64,000 nt of DNA from Tomocerus qinae (Eukaryota > Arthropoda > Collembola > Entomobryomorpha > Tomoceridae). Shown here piece by piece: positions 48,965 to 61,014 of this stretch (position 1 is its first letter; each line of letters opens with the position of its first letter). The stretch is taken from assembly GCA_020055645.1 (NCBI GenBank), contig CM034547.1:59336909-59400908 (forward strand), written 5' to 3'. The position numbers and the translations under genes are program-made. A model generated the notes under the pieces. It saw nothing but the letters and a program-made list of their open reading frames with translations. It was not told the origin of the DNA and did not search any database.

Positions 48965-51540
48965 TCAGATGGGTGCATAAAGGCAGTTTCGATTTTATCT
49001 GCCATAATTACAGTACTCTGAAATTGTTGTCTATTTTAGTACCATTGGTAAACATACATACAAAAACATTGATAATGATACTGATAGGAAAAACAGTTCC
49101 AAGAAATATATTTGATTTATGTGGTGTCTTTTAACTATCTTGGAAATTGTAATTAGGACAGATTCGGGTAGATACAAATAGCACTACACGACTTGGTTTC
49201 ATTCTGAAATTGAATATCTGTTTCGAGCAAGCCAAGCTGCTTCAGGCACAGGAAGGTCAATATTTAGCGTTGTTTATACCAAAACATTTCTCTCTCAGAA
49301 TCTCGCAAGATTGCTTCTTGGAATCACAGAATTACTTCACTCTACGACGTTTTGTATGTACATAGTAGCATTTTAAGTCGGCGTAATTGGTTCTTTTAGG
49401 AAAGGAAATGATGCAATAGAAAAGAGTATGCCATGCTTTATTATTGAAAATGGGAATTCTGTTATTTCGCTGGTTGCCAAAATGCTTCTGTTCGTAATTG
49501 TATTCCTTGAAGCACCAAGCAATGCATCAACATCATTTATTAGTAAACTTCATGAAAAAGGTCTTTAGGATTTAAAATCGGAGAATATGTATTCATGTCT
49601 CAATATGGGACTCGTGCTGTTATGTTTGCTACTAAACTATGATGTGTTGTGTAATAACATCGGCATATGTCTCAAAGAAAGATATGAAAATTGAAATGTG
49701 ATAAAACATGTAAATGCAATTTATATTCATTCCATTTTGTAACACTTGTTAGCGATTGGTGAGGTGTTTTTATTCCTACCAATTTACCATTACCATAAAA
49801 ACTTTGTCCTTGGCAAGGAAAAACTCTCCTGATGATCACAGATTAAATAGTCAGAAGTCAACAACATCCGAGAATCATCGTGGTTAATTTTTGAGAAAAA
49901 TAGCAATAAGTGTCTCCAGAAGTAAAGAATGTCAATACGTTGTAGAGTAGCCATGAAGGGAAAGTCGGCCAACGTGATAGTGATCCCTGAAATTAGTTGG
50001 CTTTTCTTCTTCTCTTATTGAAATAATGATGCAGTATCAATCAAGAAAGTGTAACAATTTGCATAAAGGCCTTCACCCATACGAAGTGAAATATTTAGTA
50101 GGTAGCGGTTTTTGATTGTTGTTAACGCAAGTTGAACCTTTCTGTTGTTACTAGAACTTACCAAATGCCAATCAGTTGCACAAAACCGCAGCGTGTAAGA
50201 GAAAGTCATTGAAAGTCACCACAAAGCAAAAGCAAAAATAGAAACACTCGCCATAAATAATATCTGCGTGCTCAATTCATCTGTAAGCACCTTTACTAAC
50301 TGTCTACCAAGCCTGCCTGGCCTTTGTACCAATCTATTGCAAATAATGTAGTTCCAAATAGTTCACTAAATGAATGCCTATGGATGTACCAAGTCCAACT
50401 TTCACAATCGATGTATCAAAGAAATACATTTAATTTATTCTACTATAACGCTAATTGAAGGTATACCCTTTCCTGTCACACACCTCAGTATTGACGAATG
50501 TATTTGGGTAGTGATAATTACACATTATTTCATTAAAACTAAAACTACAATATAGTTTAGAATATCAATTCGCATCTTTAGTAATCGTATGAAAATTTGC
50601 CACGTTATAATAATTGGAATACATAGTCCATAAACTGAATAGGGAGTTACATGTATAAAATAAAATGAAGTAAAGAAGATAGCGAATAGGAAAGGCTTTA
50701 GACATACAATACTACACGAATTTGTGCCAATCAGCATTGACAATGAAGCTCCAAATAACCCAACCAAAGGGAGATATAATTATATCTATCGTAGCCAATT
50801 ATGGTTCTATATTTATTGCTTTGTTGTGCATCATCCATTGGATTAAACCATTTCCAAGCTAAAATAGTGTCGAAATCAAGTTAAAAATATTATTGCAGAC
50901 ATAAGAATGATCCTAACTTTAGATCATAGTTGAGCTTTGAGTCATCACTGAGATGCCACAAGACATGCCTCTGAGTCATCAAATGGAAGCTTCCGCTAGA
51001 GCTTCAACGTTTTGTTATATAAGCAAAAACACTTCTTGTCTCAATGTAAATCGCAGTGGAGAATACTATAATCTCATGTAAGACGTAATACTAAAATACT
51101 AACTAGTTAATAGATATACACAAAGCAATGGATGTGAATAAGACTAACAAAAGACCTACGCCTACGCCTAACAAATATAATGATCCGTAGAGAAGAGACT
51201 GAAAATGGAAATATATAGACGTCAAATATTCCTACTATTTTCGCATAGGCGGAAAATAACCGAAATGTTTTGACATAGGATGTTGACATGTTAATTATAA
51301 ATTATAAGTAAGTGATAAGCCCTATAATCTCGAAGTTTTAGAATTTAGCCTTCCTTCCAGTCACTGATTGATATAGAAGTCAGAACAATTTCTTTCACTG
51401 AGTACAGTTCAGTAATAAATACATACACATAGAAAATCCTATTATATCATAAAATGTCAAAGTATTATGTCTCATATTATACTTAATTACTCTATACGAT
51501 GCCAGTCTCGTAGAACAATTTTACCTGCCTAATATTATGT
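48965..51540. other. Unresolved tract with locally coding-like sequence
   Basis: From about 49150 to 50250 the base composition is less AT-biased, and several frames on both strands stay open for 40–65 codons with protein-like content. The plus strand has, for example, IEYLFRASQAASGTGRSIF and the minus strand SLRMGEGLYANCYTF. No consistent gene model emerges: frames change or end and splice phases do not close. It may be an old degraded gene or mobile-element copy, or exons I cannot assemble. The rest is plain AT-rich sequence. Confidence 0.3.
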
Positions 51541-51615
51541 ATGTAACGATGTGTGGTAGGCGTTAGGGCGAGTGCCGAGTGGTAGATTAGGTTCAAGGAC
51601 TTCGATGTAACCGTA

Positions 51616-51697
51616 AGACTAAATAGGGTGAGACTGAGACTAAATTGGACTAATTGGGACTAAATTGGACTGAATTGATCTAAGTTGGACGAAATTA
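51616..51697. repeat. Degenerate tandem repeat of GACTAAATTGGACT-like units
   Basis: About five imperfect copies of a 13–15 base unit, best read as GACTAAATTGGACT, lie in a row, with variants such as GACTAATTGGGACT and GAATTGATCTAAGTTGGAC. No coding potential is seen. It looks like a minor satellite. Confidence 0.6.
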
Positions 51698-53742
51698 TAT
51701 AAAACTGATGACTAACTCAGTCTTATTTATACAAATAGTACAAAGCATAGTAAGAGTTGTTTAAAACAACGAAATCAATACACAGGACACAGATCAGCAT
51801 ATTATAAATAGGTTACTAATTAATTTAAAAATGGGATAGGATTACTACTTAAATTATGGTGAACACAGTGTACAGTATAAAATATGTATTCATGTAATTT
51901 ACCCGTGTCCGTAAGGAGTTGTATGAGAGTGCGTGTAGGTATATACTGTAGTGTAGACACTTTAGTTACTATTGGGGTAATGGCAGAATAAGTAAATATA
52001 AAGTGCCTTGTAATATGTTAGAGAAACGACAGATATTTACTGGAGATCTGATCTGAGGTTGAGTCATGACATGAAGAGCAGCCTAATAATAATAAGTCAA
52101 AGGATGGAGAACATGCATTAGGCAGGTCCACTCTTTTATTCCTCACTGATCATGTGCTATATATACAATTTGCTGTATTGTTTGTTTGACCATTTGGTAG
52201 GATATATTGCTTGGAGTCCACAGCAGAAGATTCGGAGTTGGGGGGTTGTTAGACTTAGATATGCCGAAGTTTTAGAGTAAGAGTATCGTTGAGATCGATT
52301 TTTGCCAGAACGCCGGTGCGGAAGAACGAAGGGAAAACAACTGTTAAACTAACGAACGGTGAATCACGTTTGCTGGCTATAATGTTATGTTAGGTACTTT
52401 TGTAAACTGTAAGTGTGTCTACAATGCTACGAGAATAATGATAAATCCCGAGAAAATACATACATAGAAGGGATATTCTCAATTGTAAAGCTTTCAACTA
52501 AAGTGACCCATACAATAGTTTTGACTTCCTTATATACTTTAAGTAGGAGTAGATAGCTCCCTATCACCACAGGCAATAAAATAGACTTATGTCATATATT
52601 CTAGGTAGGTATATTTTAATATCATGGTAATAATACGTAAGAACTTCGCATATGGCCATGTTGAATGAGGAGAAAGCAGAAACTTCAACGTTATTCAAAC
52701 AATATAGTAAGCTATAGGAAAAAGAGCCAACTTTGTGACAACTTTTTATATCAAAAATCAAAAGTGGGGCATGGAAGACGAGTGAAGGAACTGGAGTCGA
52801 TGTACTAGTAGTTTTGCGATTACGAAGTACACATACTACAAAATGCATACGATGTCTGGATGGAACCTAAAGCTCAATAGCAAAAGCGTATGCAGAGCCG
52901 AAGCAATACTTACTAATGAAGTAATTGATGACTCAGAAAGCAAATGCCTACAAGTTATCCATGGAGAAATCCAGTGATCCAGAGTTCCTTTACTCATTTA
53001 TATAGCGTTAGTTACACTGCCTGTACGTAGCAGAGCAGAAAAGAATTAGGTATTAGTGATAACCTTGTGCTTTCTCAGTTTTCACTCTTCTCTGATATGG
53101 AAAGGTATTTTCCCACTCTGTATGTACAGAATGGAGATATCAAAGAGCAAGAAGAAAGTGAATGAATCTCAACTTACACACAGCAAGTAGAGAATGCCGA
53201 ACAACTCTGGAAATTGCAACAGCGAGAAGGGGGATATGCCGATGTCCTGCTTCGGCCTGGAAAATGACAGTGAGACCTGCGGTGTGCTACTTCATAATAC
53301 TTCTGCTAGTGTGTAGAGCTAAATTCCCGATTCTGCTTTTCCTGCCATTCCAGTAGTTTTTGTCTGGTTGGCTGGACGGACTGTGCTGAGCTCGCTGCTG
53401 TGTGCTGCTGAGTAGGAGGCTGAGTCTGGCTGGAGACTTGACTTCATTCTTGCTGGATTCCTGGAGAGAAAACTAAAGTGACTCAGTACTGATAGTGTCT
53501 TGTCGGTGAACAGCTGATTCACTAACCGGGTCGCCGTTGTCGCCACCGCCAGTCACCAACCCAATTCTTGCTTTAGTGTCACCTTATTGGGTAATGTCAG
53601 TTTTTTATCATTCTAATTCTAGATTTAAATTTTTAAGGTATTATTATTAAAATATTTATCCGATTTTATCGTTTTTATTTATAATTTGTACAGTTATGCT
53701 GGAATCCTGTTTGTGTCCATCCGACCCTTTTTTTAAGTAACG
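51698..53742. other. Intergenic tract with an unresolved coding-like block at its end
   Basis: To about 52600 this is AT-rich with no feature. Between 52640 and 53580 the sequence is richer in G and C and open in several frames. On plus, SDNLVLSQFSLFSDMERYF near 53060 and QVENAEQLWKLQQREGGYAD near 53184 read as plausible protein. On minus, QSVQPTRQKLLEWQEKQNRE near 53370 does too, next to a good acceptor (TTTTCTCTCCAG). These may be terminal exons of convergent genes or an old decayed copy. I could not connect them to each other or to neighbours. Confidence 0.25.
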
Positions 53743-53952
53743 TTATGCACGGACTTGAGTGGGCTTTCGTGCCCACAAAAGGGTGGTGGTGGGACTTTCG
53801 TCAACTCTGACTCCGTTTTTCAGCTCTAAACTTCCAGACTTTAATTTAGCCTGTTTTTTCATTGTTCCTGTAGGACTTTTATATTTTGTCATTTGCATAT
53901 GACCTTGTACATTGTACTGCAATCGCTGGAATGGATTGATTGATGTTGACAT
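53743..53952 (-). CDS. Small hypothetical protein, 69 codons
   Basis: This minus-strand frame runs from the ATG at 53952 to TAA at 53743. It encodes a basic, hydrophilic peptide (NPFQRLQYNVQGHMQMTKYK, later LKSGSLELKNGVRVDESPTT) without a signal peptide or membrane segment. The plus-strand TTTATTTATAA near 53676–53690 supplies an AATAAA on the minus strand about 60 bases past the stop, as expected of a terminal exon. It may be a complete small gene or the last exon of one. I recognise no family. A plus-strand first exon starts 325 bases away in the opposite direction. Confidence 0.4.
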   Translation of the reverse strand: MSTSINPFQRLQYNVQGHMQMTKYKSPTGTMKKQAKLKSGSLELKNGVRVDESPTTTLLWARKPTQVRA

Positions 53953-54276
53953 GTCTTGTATTGATTTTCTACGTTACGTTATACGCCGTGCTCAGTCGTC
54001 TATTTAAATCATTTTGTTCCTGCCAGTCTCAACATTATCGTATTTGTCCGTTGCAATTGGTGGCAATCAAACTTTGACTTCTACATAATAATATGACAAG
54101 TTTTTTGTTGTCCACAATTCATTTTCATGGTGTTATCAGTGTGCGTTGTCCAGTGTCACTGTCTTAATATTTTGACTTTTGAGTAAATCCTCTTCAATTA
54201 AAAGCTACTGCAAAAGAAGTCATCAGTCGTTGCAACGTGCAAAGCACACCATCTTCAAAATAATCATCTAACAAAT

Positions 54277-54342
54277 ATGGCTTCAGCGGATTCGTGTTAC
54301 CCTCCAAGACCTATATTTTTAGCCCAAATGGACGACGAATTC
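54277..54342 (+). CDS. Candidate first coding exon of a plus-strand gene
   Basis: The ATG at 54277 starts 22 codons (ASADSCYPPRPIFLAQMDDE follows the Met) that end exactly at a consensus donor, TTC|GTGAGT, in phase 0. The composition is unlike its AT-rich surroundings. I found no convincing second exon before 64000, so the intron would be long or the gene would end beyond the window. Only the exon is proposed; the product is unknown. Confidence 0.4.
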
Positions 54343-57300
54343 GTGAGTACCTTTAACATTTTATTAATGTAGTAATCTTAAAATGTTTATAGGAAATTAG
54401 GAAACTTGACAAATGGCTTTGACGATTTGCTTGTAAAAAATAAATGCCTTAATTCATCTTCTGGATTTTTGCAAGCACGCATGCTGTGTTGGCCTTGCCT
54501 TGTGCAACGTATAATAAATGCCCATACAAAATTAATGACTTTGCTCTGATTACGGAAATTTTTTGCCAAAAATAATGACATTTTAATATATGTTCTCATG
54601 CACAGTCACGTTAGGTTTTATCTTTTAGTCTAACTTTTAGTGGAAAATCTACAGATATCCTGCCATCTCGCTCAATAGACCCTTTCCGCACCAGCGTCTA
54701 GCGTCAATTGATTTGGCTCTTAGCTTTATCTAATTCGATTAAATTCACAGAAAAGGGAAAGCGTGGGTGAGATTGCAATTAAGATCCGACGTAATTAATT
54801 TAATAATGTATAAATGTAAACCTCTATAGACTATGTAGCGGCAGATATGCCTTCGTTTTTGCATATTCTTAATTAAACAAAATTTTGAAAATACATCATA
54901 TCGTGCATGCTATTTAACTGACATGCCATATTACAATTTACGGTACTCAATGTCTCATAAAATTATTATGAAATTACTTATACAGCACACTTAAGCAAAG
55001 CTCATTCTAATCTTTTAGTCCATCTACATAATCCCTGTCAATAACTTGTAATTTTCTGCTTGGAAGATAATGCAGTCTCTTTCTCGTCATCAGAGAGAAA
55101 GTGTTATTTAAATTGTAGGGCAGTACATAATAATGATAATACATTGATAACGGACCACTGAGCACATTCAAGTCGAGGGTAACTCTAAAAATGTCGCATT
55201 TAATATGAAGACGGTGTGAGGATGATCAATAAGAAGAAACTGCTAGGTTTACGCTCTATTGAACACAGAGTGTAGTACAGAGTACAGGGTATTAGTAATC
55301 TTTCCTAGTACCCCACGCCCAATGCCACCAAAATTATAGGTTTTGACGATATGGACGCAATTTCTGTCTTTTCATAAATTTTCCTCAACTTTTTGAAGTC
55401 ACATTACATATAGATCAATTTGCTGTTATTAAGTGTTCGTCTACTCTATATATTATATAATAATCAATCTTCCATGGTTCGACGAGGGCATTACCATATT
55501 ATGTAATTAATCTTGTTTAAAGACCCTTCTAAATTCCAGCTGAGATGCAAATTTTCTCCAAGCATCAGTAGTCCCAGAGTCCCACCGAAACGAAACTAAG
55601 ATTTCAGATTGATTAAGTAATTATTTTATACATGCAATTTTCATGGGATGAATTGCAAAACTGAAGTTGCAACGTAGAACTAAGCAATACTTTGTGAACA
55701 TCCTGTATTGTTAAATTTATTACATAGCTGTGGGCTACCTAGATGAAGATACCTTTTCAAAGAAAATGAATTACTATGTGACAAATACTTTGACTTTGTA
55801 TCTTGATGGATTTGAATCTAGATAGATTGTGTTCTATCCTAGAGGATAATAAGGGGCAATGCTCGATGCTCTAATCTAGCTGTGTACCTCTGCGTTTGTT
55901 TAGCAGTCAAGTCACAATGTAGCGACACATACATAAGAACATAATGAAGAATGTCTTGTAGTAATTGGTATACCTATAATATAACAATGGCTACAGAACA
56001 GGCTTTTAAAGATTTTTTGACATCCACTATACATAATATATAAACTGAAATGATGTTCGATTGAATTTTATCGAGCAGTTGAATGATGCATATATAGTTC
56101 AGAAATATCTATGCAAATAGGATGATAAGTAATCAATTTCAGAATCTATGAATAACAAGTAGTGTCCTAAATTAAAGCAAAGGTTTAAAAACATTGCCTT
56201 TAGCTATTTATGATCAAATCATGTTTTCATAAACTGTCAGGATCAAGTTAGATCAGAGTGAAAATTAGCTTGTATGCGGTGGTATAAAATCCTAATCTAG
56301 TTTTAGTAAATGAGTGGTTCTTGGTTTTTGGTATTATTAATAGTATGTAATATGCAAACCATTGCTTATTAACACATCTCCAAACTCTAAATCTTCATTC
56401 ATCATTTTCTGATTAATATTTCCATTACTCCAATCTCAATTTTAATTAAACAATCAAAATCATGCTTTGACGTGCTTAAGAATAACTAAGACTCGACTAC
56501 ACTAGCACACAAAAACACATTTTGACTTTTAATCTTTAATATTTATTATGTCATTGCTAATACATAAGGAGTATCTGTTTGTCATTTATACATTTATCTA
56601 TTCACTTTCTGACTTTCTAAGGACATCAACGCAGCGCAATTGAGTAGACGCAATAAAATAAAGTCAGTAAGGAAACTTTTTCTGATGTTTTGCAAAAAAG
56701 AATGATTAATAAGGCAGACCCGGCGATTTATAGCAATATTGAAGTCATATTTTGCAGCCCAGACAGAAGTTCCTTTAATCTTGACCCTTTTTAATAGAAC
56801 AGGGACCTCAAATCTTTTAAAACGTTTGGATTGCTGCAAAATGACTACTTGGAGCGGTTGGTTCTAAAGAAGAGTTCATTTACTTTTATTCAATAGACAG
56901 GGTGGCTCCAATCTCACTACCTCTCAATCCTATTCGGATAGCAACTAGGACTACTGCAACATTACTTTACCTACTTTTGCCCTACCGCTGTCTGCATATT
57001 GCATACAAAGTAGGTATATTCTATCCTCTACAATGCTTTACATGCTATCTTGCTATTTTAATGCATAAGTAATAGCAAAATGGTAGAAAATCATGAGTTA
57101 TAATAAAGTAATTGCTAAAGGATCTAGACACTCTTTTACTTGGAGTAATTGTAGAATGGTTAGTGCCTGAAGGGAATCACCTGCTTGTGATTGTTTGATT
57201 TAATTCTTTTCAACTGTCTGTCTGTACTTTAGATTGATAAGTTGTTTGCACATTAATAACAATATTGTTTATAATTATTATTGACCCAAGTTGATGAAAT

Positions 57301-57622
57301 CAATATTATGCAGGCAGACAGTACTGAATAGTTGAGAAATTCAGAAATTGAAGAAGTTTTTAGTGTCTCCTTCAGATTTCACATGTACACACACATATAC
57401 TGCTATGTTAAACATAGATAGTAATAGAATGGATCAATAGATCAATGATCTATCGAATTTAACTTCGCTGATTGCCAAGCACAATATATCATGTATATTT
57501 GGAATGAATTATGTTATAATGGTAGTAGATTACCTTAGTCAGATAACTGTACTTATATAAATTTCATAAGTAGTTTATATTGATTGGGGGTGTTAATAGA
57601 TCTCCGTAAGTTTATTTGTAAT

Positions 57623-57649
57623 TATAGGTACTTGGCCAAAGTACCTATA
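57623..57649. repeat. Perfect inverted repeat with TAGGTACTT arms
   Basis: Eleven-base arms (TATAGGTACTT and AAGTACCTATA) flank a five-base loop, GGCCA. The arm contains the AGTACCTA octamer that recurs in noncoding parts of this window. Function unknown; it could form a hairpin or be a short palindromic element. Confidence 0.7.
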
Positions 57650-60600
57650 TTTACTATATAAGGTACCTTATGCCCCGCATAACTCGCAGCCATACTTCAT
57701 ACAAATTTATAAGATGTGCTTTGATACAAACATTTACATATTTTAAACTTACATTTTCTAATCGTACCAGATTAAGTTATTGCCCTTCTTGCAGTGGGAC
57801 AAGTGATGAAGAAATTAATTAAAAAGAATCATTAATTTGGTGGATCCTTACACTAAAGCTTTGTTATGTCGTACGTCAAATAAATACGTTAAGCTAATGT
57901 AATTGGTGCTTTGGTACTTATTGGAGCCGATAAACCTGTTAAGCAGTACTCTTACTCCTTAAAACCAGGACCAGTAGTTACTGCTAATGGTCATATTTTA
58001 CTGCGGCTATTAAATGGCTCCTGTATTCTATATGGAAATGTTGTTTTTGAAATTTCTTTAATAAGACAGTATGATGTTAGTAACTCAGTAGTCATCAGTA
58101 TAATATAGTTTATAAAGCAATATCAATTACTAACTTTACCACTGACCACTACTAAAATACATCGCACATTCGCACATCAATAATGTCATACAATCACCCA
58201 AGTCCATATTTAAGTATTGTGCAGGATACCCCAGATAATTGGAGAAAGAAAGCGCATTTAAAAAAATTGTTATTAATTGCTAGTACTACGCAGAGCGATA
58301 GGTACTTACTAGTTACTACGTAGATATGTTAATTATTGTGCTTATTTGCAGATTAGAAAAATCAGGGTGTGAGTGAAGTAAAGTACTTGTAAATGTCCAC
58401 ATTCATAATGTGTGAATACACTTACAAATACTGAATTCTTTACATCATTCATTCCGAATGGCTAGAACAAGAACCTTATGAAATTACACTAAGAAAGGTA
58501 AAGCGAATTCTATTACTCTTCTGATCTGATTGGATATGATGTAATCTATTCACGCTTTATTATCATACTTTTCATGATCAGAGAACAAAAAACATCGGGA
58601 TTTTTGTCAAATTGCAGCTTGGGGTGATCAGTGATGGCAATGATGTATGGACCCGAGGCTGATTTTCGTATATGCGTCGCGTATAGGAGTAGTTTAAATG
58701 ATTGTCTATATTATGTGTATAGATAATTAAAAGGTAGAGAATAATATTCTAGCATGAAGGAAGCTACGTGGTCAGCTGGTTATTAAAACGAAATGAACTA
58801 TGAAGAAGATGATCATGCTTTTGTGACGTGACTAATACATGTCAGACGAGATGAAACACCTTTTTATTGTATGAATTCTCATCTGTATGTTTCTCTTATT
58901 CTGCTCCCTATTGTCTCTTGCTCTGGGATGCTATCCTCCTTTCTAATTCTAAAGCTTCTCCTCAGGATTCCCTGTGGTCAAGAAAAACTAACTACCAAAA
59001 CTACATACGATGATACCTGTATTATGTTTAAAGATTGTCTTATCTACTACAATATGTAATTGCCGTTTCAAATAGCAAATAATGATGGAGCATGTTCTTC
59101 TATTCCTTAGCATACATAATGTCCGTTTACTATACTTAATACACTAAACTTCTGAGTGTAACTGCTAAAAGATTAACGTTGGCTGCGTGTATCCACGTTG
59201 TTATCCGAGTAATTTGCTAATACAAATGGTAGTGTTTTAATGCGGAATGAACCGTGAAGTATGTATGTGTATGATTGGGTGTGAGAGTGTGTTACATTTA
59301 TTGCGTGTAGAAATCTCAGTTCTTGTATCAGGTGGACTGTTCTATTACATGTATTTGTCGTGACCATGCGTGTATGCATTATGCATGTGGATAAGCTAGC
59401 GCTAGCCATTATGTGTGCAGATGGTTTGTTTGATGTAGTTTGCACAAAGCAGGTATTTTTTCTATACGTCACAAAGTTGGATTGGTTTGGAGATTGTAAG
59501 TGCAATTGAAGGAACGAAGATCAAAACCTGCATAGCAACAGATGCAATGAAGATAGAAAGACAAGTGAACTAACCTTTGGCTACCTTTCTCAACTTACGT
59601 TAGTGTAGTTTGCCAGCGAGAGTTATTCTGTTTGTAACCCTTTTAGTAGTTATAGGTCAATTTCTCTATACTGCACAGGTGACAGCATGACGCTAACAAT
59701 TCATTCATTCACACAGTTCATCAATACTCAAATCATAAATGTAACTTGAATAATAAATTGGCCCAGGCTTGGAGTATAGGGTTGGGCCAAATAGGTAGGG
59801 TCAAGTCTACTGGTTAAGTAGTAAATGAAACAACTCTTGTGTGTCTTATGCTTGTGCCGTACCGTGCCAAGACACGATACCTCAGTCACTTATACTTTAG
59901 TTGTTACTCAAGCACTATTGCACTGCATCCAATGCAAGTTCGCCGAATTACTCCTTGTTACAAATCTACATACATATATGCATCATAAAGCACCTGAGTA
60001 CTTGTGTGCATAATTTTATTATGCGTTCCTGTTCTTAATTCTGGTGCATGCCTACTTTGCCATTTCTTTGACTTCATTTCTGTTGTTGCCGGTATTGAGT
60101 TGCCCATTAGTGTTCATCAAAATTTAGTAGTATTAAAGTTACTACAAGAGAATCTTTGTTCTTTTAGCCTGAAACATGATACTAAGCTTAAACTATTAAT
60201 TTTACTTACTTGCCCTGCTTGTATGTACTCAGTACTCATTAAATAGTAAATTGGTATTCTTTTTTTACAGTTTGTCTAGTGCAGTAAGTGGACATCTTGT
60301 AAGCTCGTAATGTTATAGTAGAAGCAAGTTGCATTATAGTTACTTCGATGTTCCTTAACTTTAGCTCCTTCGTTTATACCTTAGTTTTATACCTTTTTTG
60401 GAAGTAGCTCTGTTATTTAAAAGTTCCTTCTTTCGCAATGCTAGTATTAACATTGTATAAGAGGATAAAATTTGAAACTAGAAAGTTACCTGCCTTGCCT
60501 GAATAAGACACCAAGAAAGAAGCCTAAAAGCTTATTGCACAGCATTAAATTTCAGTCCTTCCTACTTAATTAAAGCAGAAAATACTTTCTCGAGAGTTGA

Positions 60601-60984
60601 AGGATTAATTCCAAGTTCTCCGTGCTGAAGTCAGAGCCAAAGTCAGTGATTAAATTCATTTATGACGAGGGTTTGGTAACATTGCAGCTTATATGTGACC
60701 TTTGAAATTGAAACTTTTATGACATCATACAAAGTATTTGGGTACATTTCGTAACACGTTTTCGGAAAATAGGTGGGTCGTCAAGTATGTAAAACCCTAA
60801 TAATTTAGTTCGGTTAACACGAAAATTATAGTAGTTATAATTATTAATATGTCATAAACATAAAGGAGAGTATAGGCTTTATATATTTATTATACTAAGA
60901 GAAAGTGTAGCATTGTAACAAGTTTGTCTTAACAATTGTTAGACAAATACTTGACTGGGCTTAAAATGAATAACATAAATACCA

Positions 60985-61014
60985 CATTTGACATTTCTGT
61001 CAAAATGTCAAATG
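60985..61014. repeat. Perfect inverted repeat with CATTTGACATTT arms
   Basis: Twelve-base arms (CATTTGACATTT and AAATGTCAAATG) flank a six-base loop, CTGTCA. It lies in noncoding AT-rich sequence. It could be a hairpin remnant of a miniature inverted-repeat element, but no flanking target-site duplication was identified. Confidence 0.7.

Noticed and set aside
49790-49988. Minus-strand frame with ITITLADFPFMATLQ, recalling the C-terminal domain of glutathione S-transferases
   Set aside because: The similarity is a few residues long. An equally open alternative register fits the upstream donor phase better, and no other transferase segment was found.
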